Positions 34,841 through 42,929 of a stretch of DNA of 64,000 nucleotides are shown in pieces. The DNA is taken from positions 109,237 to 173,236 of the forward strand of contig NZ_CAKUIH010000005.1 of NCBI RefSeq assembly GCF_934660935.1, written 5' to 3'. Position 1 is the stretch's first letter, and every line of letters starts with the position of its first letter. A program made the position numbers and the translations under genes. A model generated the notes under the pieces. The model was not told where the DNA came from. It worked only from the letters and a program-made list of their open reading frames with translations, and ran no database searches. This stretch comes from an uncultured Parolsenella sp. (lineage in GTDB: Bacteria; Actinomycetota; Coriobacteriia; Coriobacteriales; Atopobiaceae).

Positions 34841-34846
34841 TATCAT
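34841..34846 (+). promoter_or_regulatory. -10 element before glmU
   Basis: TATCAT at 34841-34846, 50 bases before the glmU start. No clear -35. Confidence 0.35.
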
Positions 34847-34896
34847 GACGAGGTTCGCGCCCCAAGGCGGATCCCACCCCAACGGAAGGCAACTCC

Positions 34897-36306
34897 ATGG
34901 CAAACGCCACCGCAATCATCCTCGCCGCCGGCGAGGGCACGCGCATGAAGTCCAGTCACGCCAAGGTCTCCCACGAGATTCTCGGCAAGCCGATGATCCG
35001 CTGGGTGGCGGACGCCGCCATCGCGGGCGGCTGCGACCGCGTGGTCATCGTTGTCGGCAGTCACGCTGATGAGGTCCGTGCCATCGTCGACGCCGCCTAC
35101 GCCGGCTCCGCAACTGCGGTCGAGTGCGTCGAGCAGGCCGAGCGCAAGGGCACGGGCCACGCCGTCAAGGTCGCCCTCGAGGCCACCGGCATCGACGAGG
35201 GTCCCGTCGTGGTCCTCAACGGCGATCTTCCGCTGGTCACCGCCGAGACCGTTCGCTCCTTCGCCGAGTCCGTCTCCGCCGGCAACGCCGCGGCGACCGC
35301 CTTCACCATCACCCCGCCCGACCCGTTCGGCTATGGCCGCATCGTCCTCGCAGAGGACGGCACCATCGAGCGCAACATCGAGCAGAAGGACTGCACGCCC
35401 GAGCAGGCGGCAACGCTCCTCGAGTGCAATGCCGGCTGCTACGCCTTCGACGGCGCCCAGCTCGCCGCCCACATCGGCGAGGTCGGGTGCGACAACGCCC
35501 AGGGCGAGTACTACCTGCCCGACATGCTCGAGATCCTCAAGTCCCACGGCCAGGCCGTTCGCGCCTTCCACTGCGACGACTATCGCGAGGGCCTCGGCGT
35601 GAACTCCCGCGCCCAGCTCGCCCAGCTCACCGCCATCGCGCGCGACCGCATCAACGAGCACTGGATGGCCGAGGGCGTCACCTTCATCGACCCCGTCCAG
35701 GCCTGGATCGGCCCGGACGCCACCATCGGCCGCGACACCGTCGTCTGGCCCCAGACCCACCTCATCGGCGAGTGCCACATCGGCACGGATTGCCAGCTCG
35801 GCCCCAACAGCCGCCTCACCAACACGAGCGCCGGCAACGGCTGCGTCATCGACGAGACCGTCGCCATCGACGCCAAGCTCGAGAACGCCGTCGATTGCGG
35901 CCCGCGCGCCTACCTGCGCCCCGGCACTCACATGCTCAACGGCTCCAAGGCTGGCACGCACGTCGAGATCAAGAAGTCCACGATCGGCGAGGGTTCCAAG
36001 GTCCCGCACCTCTCCTACATCGGCGACACCACGATGGGCAGCGGCGTCAACATGGGAGCCGGCTCCATTACCTGCAACTATGATGGCGTCCACAAGCACA
36101 AGACGGTCATCGGCAACGACGTCTTCGTCGGCTCGGACACCATGATCGTGGCCCCGGGCGAGATTGGCGACGGTGCCCTCGTCGCCGCCGGATCCGTCAT
36201 CACCAAGCCCGTCTCCGCAGACGCGCTCGCCATCGGCCGCGCCCGCCAGACCGAGATCGCAGGCTGGGCTTCGAAGCACTTCGAAGCCCTTCGCACACAG
36301 AAATAA
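34897..36306 (+). CDS. glmU: Bifunctional UDP-GlcNAc pyrophosphorylase / GlcN-1-P acetyltransferase
   Basis: A 469-residue enzyme, near the usual length, that makes UDP-GlcNAc for cell wall synthesis in two steps: acetylation of glucosamine-1-phosphate and uridylyl transfer. The N-terminal pyrophosphorylase has the LAAGEGTRMKS signature, KGTGHAV, LNGDLPL and the metal-binding Asp in that motif. The C-terminal left-handed beta-helix (about 255-440) shows hexapeptide repeats and ends with GSVITKPV, where acetyl-CoA binds. GGAAGG precedes ATG 34897. It is followed by a terminator, then prs, as in many Gram-positives. Confidence 0.96.
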   Translation: MANATAIILAAGEGTRMKSSHAKVSHEILGKPMIRWVADAAIAGGCDRVVIVVGSHADEVRAIVDAAYAGSATAVECVEQAERKGTGHAVKVALEATGIDEGPVVVLNGDLPLVTAETVRSFAESVSAGNAAATAFTITPPDPFGYGRIVLAEDGTIERNIEQKDCTPEQAATLLECNAGCYAFDGAQLAAHIGEVGCDNAQGEYYLPDMLEILKSHGQAVRAFHCDDYREGLGVNSRAQLAQLTAIARDRINEHWMAEGVTFIDPVQAWIGPDATIGRDTVVWPQTHLIGECHIGTDCQLGPNSRLTNTSAGNGCVIDETVAIDAKLENAVDCGPRAYLRPGTHMLNGSKAGTHVEIKKSTIGEGSKVPHLSYIGDTTMGSGVNMGAGSITCNYDGVHKHKTVIGNDVFVGSDTMIVAPGEIGDGALVAAGSVITKPVSADALAIGRARQTEIAGWASKHFEALRTQK

Positions 36307-36314
36307 GGCAATCG

Positions 36315-36345
36315 ACCGCCGCGGCAAGCACCCGCGGCGGTTTGT
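36315..36345 (+). terminator. Intrinsic terminator after glmU
   Basis: ACCGCCGCGG (36315-36324) pairs with CCGCGGCGGT (36332-36341), then TTGTA. A short U-tract, so it may be leaky. Confidence 0.65.
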
Positions 36346-36447
36346 ATGAAGTACCATAGAGGGGCATGCGACGTTTCGACGCCGTAGCCGGATTCCCCCA
36401 CCGGCAGTTTTTGGCCACGTACTCTCTTACGAAAGGGCGGCACTCAG

Positions 36448-37440
36448 ATGTACGAAGACCTCGACCAGCTTGTTACCATCAAGAAGCGCCTGAGGATCTA
36501 CAGCGGATCGAGCAACCCCAAGCTCGCTGCAGATATCGCGAAGATTTTGGGCGTCGAGGTTGATGGCCTCGTGCTCGAGCAGTTCGCCAACGGCGAGATC
36601 TACGCTCGCTTTGACGAGACCGTCCGCGGTTGCGACGTGTTCTTCATCCAGTCCATCGTTGGCAAGAACGTCAACGACCTCATGATGGAGACCCTTATCG
36701 TCGCCGACGCCGCGCACCGCGCCTCCGCCCGCTCCGTCACCGCGGTCATCCCCCACTACGCCTACGCCCGTCAGGATCGCAAGGCCGGCCCGCGCGAGCC
36801 GATCACCGCTCGCCTCGTCGCCAACCTGCTCGAGTGCGCCGGCGTTGACCGCGTCATCACGCTTGACCTGCACCAGGGCCAGATCGAGGGCTTCTTCGAC
36901 GTCCCCGTCAACCACCTCACCGCGCTCCCGCTCTTCGGCCAGTACTTCATGAAGAAGAACTTCGACTGGGAGAACACCGTCGTCGTCTCCCCCGATGTGG
37001 GCCGCGCCAAGGCCTGCAAGAAGCTGTCCGATCAGCTCGGCTGCGACCTCGCGATCGCCCACAAGGGCCGTCCGCACCACAACCAGGCCGAGGTCATGGG
37101 CATCATTGGTGACATCAAGGACAAGACCTGCATCATCAACGATGACATGATCGACACCGCGGGCACGCTCTGCGCCGCCATCCGCGAGCTCAAGTCCATG
37201 GGCGCCGGCGACATCTATGTGTGCGCCACCCACGGCATCTTCTCCGGCCCGGCCATCGAGCGCCTGAATGACGCCCCCATCGTCGAGTGCGTCGTGACCG
37301 ACTCCGTGCCCCAGCCCGAGGAGAACCTCCAGGGCAAGGTCTCCACGATCAGCGTCGCCAACGAGATCGCCGAGTGCATCTACCATGTCTTCACCGAGAC
37401 GAGCGTCTCCGGCATGGTCGGCGGCCGTTTCGCGCTCTAA
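36448..37440 (+). CDS. prs: Ribose-phosphate pyrophosphokinase
   Basis: A 330-residue class I PRPP synthase that makes PRPP from ribose-5-phosphate and ATP for nucleotides, histidine and tryptophan. Features: SGSSNPKLAADIAKILG at the start, FANGEIYARF, the flexible-loop segment YAYARQDRKAGPREPIT, the Mg2+ site VITLDLHQGQIEGFFD, and the PRPP loop NDDMIDTAGTLCAA. AAAGGGCGG precedes ATG 36448. It is slightly longer than the typical 315, with extra residues at the N-terminus. Confidence 0.96.
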   Translation: MYEDLDQLVTIKKRLRIYSGSSNPKLAADIAKILGVEVDGLVLEQFANGEIYARFDETVRGCDVFFIQSIVGKNVNDLMMETLIVADAAHRASARSVTAVIPHYAYARQDRKAGPREPITARLVANLLECAGVDRVITLDLHQGQIEGFFDVPVNHLTALPLFGQYFMKKNFDWENTVVVSPDVGRAKACKKLSDQLGCDLAIAHKGRPHHNQAEVMGIIGDIKDKTCIINDDMIDTAGTLCAAIRELKSMGAGDIYVCATHGIFSGPAIERLNDAPIVECVVTDSVPQPEENLQGKVSTISVANEIAECIYHVFTETSVSGMVGGRFAL

Positions 37441-37462
37441 GGCGTCCCCAAGCAAGCAACAG

Positions 37463-37495
37463 GGCCGCGCGCTCACCTGGGCGCGCGGCCTTTCT
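37463..37495 (+). terminator. Intrinsic terminator after prs
   Basis: GGCCGCGCGC (37463-37472) and GCGCGCGGCC (37481-37490) form a perfect 10-bp stem followed by TTTCT. Confidence 0.8.
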
Positions 37496-37509
37496 CATGA
37501 AGGAGCATC

Positions 37510-38136
37510 ATGCCCGCAAAGCCGCAAGCACAACCCGGAACCATCCGCCTGGTCGCAGGCCTCGGCAATCCCGGCGACGAATACGCGAACACCCGCCACA
37601 ACGCAGGCTTCCGCGCCATCGACGTGCTGGGCGAGCGCCTGGGAGCCGGCTACTGGAAGAGCCAGTGCGGAGCCGAGGTAGCCATCGTGCGCGTCCGCGG
37701 CGAGGAGGGCCCGCGCGAGGTGGTGCTCGCAAAGCCGCAGAGCTACATGAACACGAGCGGCGGCCCCATCTCCAAGCTCTGCGCCGAGTATCACGTCGCC
37801 CCCGACGAGGTCCTCGTCATCCATGACGAGCTCGACCTCGACCCCGGGGTGGTCCGCGTGAAGTTCGGCGGTGGCCACGCCGGCCACAACGGCCTCAAGT
37901 CCATCATCAACAAGCTCGGCACCAAGGACTTCTCCCGCATCCGCGCGGGCATCGGTATGCCCCCGGGACGTATGCCCGTCGTGGACTGGGTGCTCAAGGA
38001 GTACCGCACCGGCGAGATGGAAGACGTCCGTCTCGCCGCCGTTGACGCGGCGGACGCCGTCGAGACGTGCCTCGAGCGAGGCGTCATCTTTGCCCGCGAC
38101 CACATCAACGGGGCCGGCAAGCCGGGCAGCAGATAG
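37510..38136 (+). CDS. pth: Peptidyl-tRNA hydrolase
   Basis: A 208-residue Pth enzyme that frees tRNA from peptidyl-tRNA dropped by stalled ribosomes. It has RLVAGLGNPGDEYANTRHNAGF with the catalytic His, KPQSYMNTSGGPI, VIHDELDLDPG with the catalytic Asp, and GGGHAGHNGLKSI. AAGGAG precedes ATG 37510. It follows the prs terminator closely and is probably served partly by read-through. Confidence 0.96.
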   Translation: MPAKPQAQPGTIRLVAGLGNPGDEYANTRHNAGFRAIDVLGERLGAGYWKSQCGAEVAIVRVRGEEGPREVVLAKPQSYMNTSGGPISKLCAEYHVAPDEVLVIHDELDLDPGVVRVKFGGGHAGHNGLKSIINKLGTKDFSRIRAGIGMPPGRMPVVDWVLKEYRTGEMEDVRLAAVDAADAVETCLERGVIFARDHINGAGKPGSR

Positions 38137-38170
38137 CGCACGGCCGCTGAGCCGTAAACGGTAGGTATTC

Positions 38171-38207
38171 GCCCGCGAGCGGCATGACGCTGCTCGCGGG
38201 CTTTTTT
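38171..38207 (+). terminator. Intrinsic terminator after pth
   Basis: GCCCGCGAGC (38171-38180) pairs with GCTCGCGGGC (38192-38201), followed by TTTTTT. Confidence 0.88.
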
Positions 38208-38316
38208 CTCCACCGGCGCAACGCCCGGGCACCACCGCAGGTCAGCGCGCCGCCGGCCAAAAAGTTGACCTCTAACGCATGGTCATTTAGCCAAATACCC
38301 GCAGGTCACAGGCATT

Positions 38317-38330
38317 ATTGTCAAGACAAT
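38317..38330. promoter_or_regulatory. Palindrome ATTGTCAAGACAAT upstream of nfnA
   Basis: Perfect 14-bp palindrome about 130 bases before the nfnA start, in a 250-bp gene-free stretch. TTGACC (38265-38270) lies further upstream as a possible -35, and TAGAAT (38358-38363) downstream as a possible -10. It may be an operator; the regulator is unknown. Confidence 0.4.
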
Positions 38331-38457
38331 TCCGATATCCGAACGCACGCAGCGCGATAGAATTACGTCGTGTGTGCAAACACGCGCCAACGCACGTCGA
38401 CTCGGGGCAAAAGGTCGGCGCTCGGGCGCACGAAGCAAGACAGGAGAGGAGATCTGC

Positions 38458-39297
38458 ATGTACAAGATCCTCAAAAAGACGCAGTTCTCGGAGAAGGTGT
38501 TCGAGTTTCGCGTAGAGGCGCCGCAGATGGCGAAGAAGGCTCACGCCGGCCAGTTCCTCATGGTCCGCGCGAACGAGCAGGGCGAGCGCGTCCCGTTCAC
38601 CCTCGCCGGCTGGAACGCCGAGGAGGGTTGGGTCGAGTTCATCTTCATGGTGATCGGCAAGACCACCGAGATGCTTTCCGCCTACAACGAGGGTGACGAG
38701 CTCCAGGACGTCACCGGTCCCCTGGGCAACCCCACCGAGATCGAGGGCGACCGCGTCGTCGTGCTCGGCGGCGGCGTCGGCCTGGCCATCGCCTACCCCG
38801 TTGCCCGCACCTTCTGCGAGGAGGGCAAGAAGGTCTCCGTCATCATGGGCGCGCGCACCAAGGACCTGCTCATCCTGACCGACCAGTTCAAGGCGCTCCC
38901 GCTCGAGGGTCTCTACATCACCACGGACGACGGCTCTGAGGGCGAGAAGGGCGTTGTCACCGCTCCGCTCGAGCGCCTCTGCCAGGAGGGTGCCGTCGAC
39001 GGCGCCTTCTGCGTTGGCCCCGTCCCGATGATGAAGTTCTCCGCCCTTACGGCCCAGAAGTACAACCTCCCGATCATCGCCAGCCTGAACCCGATCATGG
39101 TCGACGGCACCGGCATGTGCGGCTGCTGCCGCGTCGAGGTTGGCGGCAAGACCCGCTTCGCCTGCGTCGACGGCCCGGATTTCGACGCCACCCAGGTCGA
39201 CTGGGATGACCTTCGCGCCCGTCAGGGTTCGTACCGCACCGAAGAGGGCGAGTCCCTCGAGGCTTACAAGGAGGAGAGCTGCGCATGCCACAGGTAA
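38458..39297 (+). CDS. nfnA: NfnA-type NADH-dependent ferredoxin:NADP oxidoreductase subunit
   Basis: A 279-residue subunit with an FAD-binding ferredoxin-reductase-like domain, an NAD domain and a [2Fe-2S] motif. ATG 38458 has AGGAGAGGAG upstream. FAD domain: VPFTLAGWNAEEGWVEF. NAD loop: GGGVGLAIAYPVAR. The Cys cluster near the end is MCGCCRVEVGGKTRFAC, as in the PyrK/NfnA family. NfnAB bifurcates electrons of two NADPH to NAD+ and ferredoxin. It overlaps the next gene by 13 bases, so the two subunits are coupled. Confidence 0.88.
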   Translation: MYKILKKTQFSEKVFEFRVEAPQMAKKAHAGQFLMVRANEQGERVPFTLAGWNAEEGWVEFIFMVIGKTTEMLSAYNEGDELQDVTGPLGNPTEIEGDRVVVLGGGVGLAIAYPVARTFCEEGKKVSVIMGARTKDLLILTDQFKALPLEGLYITTDDGSEGEKGVVTAPLERLCQEGAVDGAFCVGPVPMMKFSALTAQKYNLPIIASLNPIMVDGTGMCGCCRVEVGGKTRFACVDGPDFDATQVDWDDLRARQGSYRTEEGESLEAYKEESCACHR

Positions 39298-40694
39298 ACG
39301 GTAAGTACAAGCCCAACATGAAGGCTCCCCGCACCCCTTACGTCGAGGAGCTTCCTGAGGAGCGTGCACAGGACTTCCGTCCGGTCGACCGTGGCTACTC
39401 CATGGCCGACGCCGTGGCCGAGGCCAACCGCTGCCTCGACTGCAAGAACCCCAAGTGCGTCCAGGGCTGCCCGGTCAACATCAACATCCCCGGCTTCATC
39501 GAGAAGATCCGCGAGGGAGACTTCGGTGGCGGCCTCGACATCATTCGCGAGGCGAGCCTGCTTCCCTCCGTCTGCGGCCGCGTCTGCCCGCAGGAGAACC
39601 AGTGCGAGGGCAACTGCGTCCTTAACAACAAGGACCGCGCCATCGCCATCGGCCAGCTCGAGCGCTTCCTCGGCGACAACGCCACCGAGCTCGCCCATGA
39701 CCCCGAGATCAAGCCGTCCAACGGCAAGAAGGTCGCCGTCGTGGGCTCCGGCCCCTCCGGCATCGCCTGCGCCGGCGAGCTCGCCCGCAACGGCTATGAG
39801 GTCACGGTCTTCGAGGCCTTCTTCACCGGCGGCGGCGTCCTGACCTACGGCATCCCCGAGTTCCGTCTTCCCAAGGCGATCGTCAAGCGCGAGATCGACG
39901 GCCTGGAGAAGCTCGGCGTCAAGTTCGAGTACAACAGCGTTGTGGGCCGCATCACCGACGCCAAGGAGCTCTTCGAGGAGCAGGGCTTTGACGCCATGTA
40001 CCTCGCCGTGGGCGCCGGCCTGCCCAAGTTCCTGAACGTCCCGGGCGAGAACCTCCCCGGCGTCTTCTGCGCCAACGAGTACCTCACCCGCGTGAACCTC
40101 ATGAAGGCCGAGAAGTTCCCGGTGTACGACACCCCGACCAAGCACGGCAAGAACGTCGTCGTGTTCGGCGGCGGCAACGTCGCCATGGACGCCGCGCGCA
40201 CCGCGCTCCGTCTCGGCGCCGGCACCGTCACCCTCGCCTATCGCCGCACCGAGGAAGAGATGCCCGCCCGTAAGGCCGAGCTCCACCACGCCAAGCAGGA
40301 GGGCGTCAAGATCCTCCCGCTCGTCTCGCCGCTGGAGTTCGAGGCTGACGAGAATGGCTTCGTGACCAAGGTCAAGCTCGAGAGGATGGAGCTTGGCGAG
40401 CCCGACGAGAGCGGCCGTCGTCGTCCGCACCCGGTCGAGGGTTCCGAGTTCGAGATTCCGTGCGACGTCGCCGTCACGGCCATCGGCACGAACGCCAACC
40501 CCTTCCCGAAGCTCGCCGCCGAGGAAGTCGCCCTCAACAAGTGGGGCTACATCAAGGCAGACGAGAACGGTCGCACGTCTGACCCGCGCATCTGGGCCGG
40601 CGGTGACATCGTCACCGGTGCCGCCACGGTCATCCTGGCCATGGGTGCCGGCAAGAAGGCCGCGCACTCCATGATGGAGGTCCTGGAGGGCTAA
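39285..40694 (+). CDS. nfnB: NfnB / GltD-like FAD- and iron-sulfur subunit
   Basis: A 469-residue protein of the NADPH-dependent glutamate synthase small-subunit family (GltA/NfnB). The N-terminal ferredoxin-like region has CLDCKNPKCVQGCPVNINIP and VCGRVCPQENQCEGNC, giving two [4Fe-4S] clusters. FAD (VVGSGPSGIACAGELA) and NADPH (VVFGGGNVAMDAARTALRLG) folds follow, with a closing AGGDIVTGAATVILAMGAGKKAA. No large glutamate synthase subunit is nearby, which favours NfnB over GltD. It works with NfnA to balance NADH, NADPH and ferredoxin in anaerobes. Confidence 0.88.
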   Translation: MPQVNGKYKPNMKAPRTPYVEELPEERAQDFRPVDRGYSMADAVAEANRCLDCKNPKCVQGCPVNINIPGFIEKIREGDFGGGLDIIREASLLPSVCGRVCPQENQCEGNCVLNNKDRAIAIGQLERFLGDNATELAHDPEIKPSNGKKVAVVGSGPSGIACAGELARNGYEVTVFEAFFTGGGVLTYGIPEFRLPKAIVKREIDGLEKLGVKFEYNSVVGRITDAKELFEEQGFDAMYLAVGAGLPKFLNVPGENLPGVFCANEYLTRVNLMKAEKFPVYDTPTKHGKNVVVFGGGNVAMDAARTALRLGAGTVTLAYRRTEEEMPARKAELHHAKQEGVKILPLVSPLEFEADENGFVTKVKLERMELGEPDESGRRRPHPVEGSEFEIPCDVAVTAIGTNANPFPKLAAEEVALNKWGYIKADENGRTSDPRIWAGGDIVTGAATVILAMGAGKKAAHSMMEVLEG

Positions 40695-40723
40695 GCGCCC
40701 CTCACGGCATCACTAGTACGCCA

Positions 40724-40760
40724 GCGACCCCGAAGCCTCACGGCTCCGGGGTCGCTTTTT
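40724..40760 (+). terminator. Intrinsic terminator after nfnB
   Basis: A 14-bp stem with one mismatch (40724-40737 and 40742-40755, loop TCAC) followed by TTTTTGTTTTT. It separates nfnB from the convergent etfA gene. Confidence 0.88.
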
Positions 40761-40899
40761 GTTTTTATAGGCCCGCATGGGGCGGGACGGGGCGTTCGCC
40801 CGGACATATCGCCTCGCGAGCTCCCTTAGCCTCGCATCCACCTCGCCTCGCCGCATGCGGCACTCGGCAAAACGTATTTCTACACAACATCCGAAATCG

Positions 40900-42147
40900 T
40901 TAGGCCTCGAGCTTCTCGATAAGCTCGTCGATGACGGCATGGCAGTCCCCGACCACCTTGTACTGCGCGGCGCCGAAGATCGGGGCGTCGGGGTCATCGT
41001 TCACAGCAACGATGGTCTGGGCGCCCGAGATGCCCGCGAGGTGCTGGATGGCACCGCTCACGCCAAGGCTCAGCAAGAGCTTCGGCGCCACGGAGACGCC
41101 CGTCTGGCCAACCTGGTGCGAGTAGTCGAGCCAGCCGGCCTCGACGACCGGACGTGTGCAGCCGATCTCGACCTTGCAACCCAGGCGCTCGCCCAGAAGC
41201 TCGACGAGCCTTCGCACGGGCGCGAGCGCCTTCTTGCTGCCAACGCCACGCCCCACCACGACGAGGACGTCAGCATCGGTGATCGAGCCATCGGTACCCG
41301 CCGTCTCGCGAGAGAGCACGCGCACGCGGCGCTCGACCCCCTCCGCCAAGGGAACGTCCTCGACGACAACGCTCCGCACCTCGCGGGGTTCAGGAGCCGG
41401 AAAGATCCCCGGGCGCACGGTCGCCATCTGCGGGCGGCGACTCGGACAGACGATGGTTGCCATCAGGTTGCCGCCAAACGCCGGACGCGTCTGCTGGAGG
41501 AGACCCCTCTCGGTATCCATCTCGAGAATCGTGCAATCTGCGGTGAGACCGGTCTGGAGGAGAACCGCGACGCGTGGCGCGAGCTCGCGGCCAAAGTTGG
41601 TGGCACCGTAGAGGATGACCTCGGGCTTGCGCTCGAGAGCAAGATCGCAGAGCCACGCGGCGTAGACCTCGGCGTCATTCTCGGCGAGGCGCTCGTCGCG
41701 CGTGCGGATGACCTCGTCCGCGCCGGCGGCGAGGAGGGTGACGACGTTCGCGTCCACCTCGGCGGCGCCGTCGGCGGTGGCCTCGTCATCGGCAGCGACA
41801 CCCGCGCCAAGGGGCTCCCCGAGCACGGCCACGAGCTCGCAGCCGCGCTCGTCGGCGAGCTCGCGCGCCTTGCCCAGCAGCTCACATGCCACGGGCAACA
41901 CCGCGCCCGCAGAATCCACCTGCGCGAACACCCAAATGTTCTCGTACTCAGAGAGGTCGACGCCCACGGCGTCCTTCTCGATCGAAAGGGCGCCAACAGG
42001 GCACGCGTCGACGCACATGCCGCAGCTCACGCAGCCGTCCAGGACATGCGCCTTGCGATCGACGACCTCGATGCCCGCGTTCGCGCACACGCGCTCGCAG
42101 CGACGGCACCCCACGCACTTCTCGGTAGTAACGACCAGACCGCTCAT
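40900..42147 (-). CDS. etfA: ETF alpha subunit with N-terminal ferredoxin domain (LctC-like)
   Basis: A 415-residue protein. The first 60 residues are a 2x[4Fe-4S] ferredoxin (CVGCRRCERVC and CVSCGMCVDACP). The rest is ETF alpha, ending with the FAD-binding QVGQTGVSVAPKLLLSLGVSGAIQHL and IVAVNDDPDAPIFGAA. An added ferredoxin domain is known for the ETF alpha of lactate dehydrogenase complexes such as LctC in acetogens. Its start overlaps the stop of etfB (ATGA). It shuttles electrons in the confurcating lactate dehydrogenase complex; last gene of a three-gene operon. Confidence 0.9.
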   Translation of the reverse strand: MSGLVVTTEKCVGCRRCERVCANAGIEVVDRKAHVLDGCVSCGMCVDACPVGALSIEKDAVGVDLSEYENIWVFAQVDSAGAVLPVACELLGKARELADERGCELVAVLGEPLGAGVAADDEATADGAAEVDANVVTLLAAGADEVIRTRDERLAENDAEVYAAWLCDLALERKPEVILYGATNFGRELAPRVAVLLQTGLTADCTILEMDTERGLLQQTRPAFGGNLMATIVCPSRRPQMATVRPGIFPAPEPREVRSVVVEDVPLAEGVERRVRVLSRETAGTDGSITDADVLVVVGRGVGSKKALAPVRRLVELLGERLGCKVEIGCTRPVVEAGWLDYSHQVGQTGVSVAPKLLLSLGVSGAIQHLAGISGAQTIVAVNDDPDAPIFGAAQYKVVGDCHAVIDELIEKLEA

Positions 42148-42929
42148 CGCGCGACCTCCTCGATGACACGCAGCAAGCCCGCGGCCTGCTCGCAGACGGA
42201 TCCCTCGAGCTCGACGGCCTCGTTCGAGCGCTCCGGCACGAAGGACCTGACCACCTGCGTGGGCGACCCGTCAAGGCCACAGCGGGCGCGATCGGCTCCC
42301 GCTGCCACGGCATCAAGAATCTCGACCTCCGCCGCCTCGCCCGCTCGCACGCCGGCGATGCTGGGCATGCGCAGGGTCGCGATGTCCTTCGTCACCGTAA
42401 TGACCGCAGGGAGCGGCACCTCGACGACCTCGGCGCCCTCATCCGTGTCGCGACGCACAACAAGCGAACCCTCGCTGGCGTCGATGACCTCCGAGACGCC
42501 AGCGACACAGGGAACGCCCATGATGCCCGCAAGCTCCGGGCCAATCTGCGCCGTGTCGCCATCCACCGCCATCTTGCCGCAAAGAACGAGGTCGGGACGC
42601 TCGTCACCCTCCCCTAACGCAAGCGAGAGGGCATAGGAGGTGGCAAGCGTATCCGCTCCGGCGAACGCGCGGTCCGAGAGGAGCGTCGCCGAGTCCGCAC
42701 CACGGGCGACGGCATCGCGCAGGAGGCGCGCCGTATCGGGAATGCCCATCGAGAGCGCGCGAACCGTGCCGCCGAGGCGCTCTTTGAGCTCGAGCGCGAC
42801 CTCGAGCGCCGCCGTGTCAAACGGATTCACGACGGACTGACGCCCGTCTCGCACGATCGTGTTGGTCTTGGGATCCATGCGCACCTCGGTGGTGGAGGGC
42901 ACGGCCTTCATGCAGACGACCATCCTCAT
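42144..42929 (-). CDS. etfB: ETF beta subunit (LctB-like)
   Basis: A 261-residue ETF beta subunit starting MRMVVCMKAVPSTTEVRMDP. It has the ETF nucleotide-binding fold: NPFDTAALEVALELKERLGG, LVLCGKMAVDGDTAQIGPELA, and ITVTKDIATLRMPSIAG. In bifurcating ETFs the beta subunit binds FAD and NAD(H); the VDGDTAQ segment is typical of them. The ATG overlaps the dehydrogenase stop (ATGA), and its own stop overlaps etfA. Confidence 0.92.
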   Translation of the reverse strand: MRMVVCMKAVPSTTEVRMDPKTNTIVRDGRQSVVNPFDTAALEVALELKERLGGTVRALSMGIPDTARLLRDAVARGADSATLLSDRAFAGADTLATSYALSLALGEGDERPDLVLCGKMAVDGDTAQIGPELAGIMGVPCVAGVSEVIDASEGSLVVRRDTDEGAEVVEVPLPAVITVTKDIATLRMPSIAGVRAGEAAEVEILDAVAAGADRARCGLDGSPTQVVRSFVPERSNEAVELEGSVCEQAAGLLRVIEEVAR

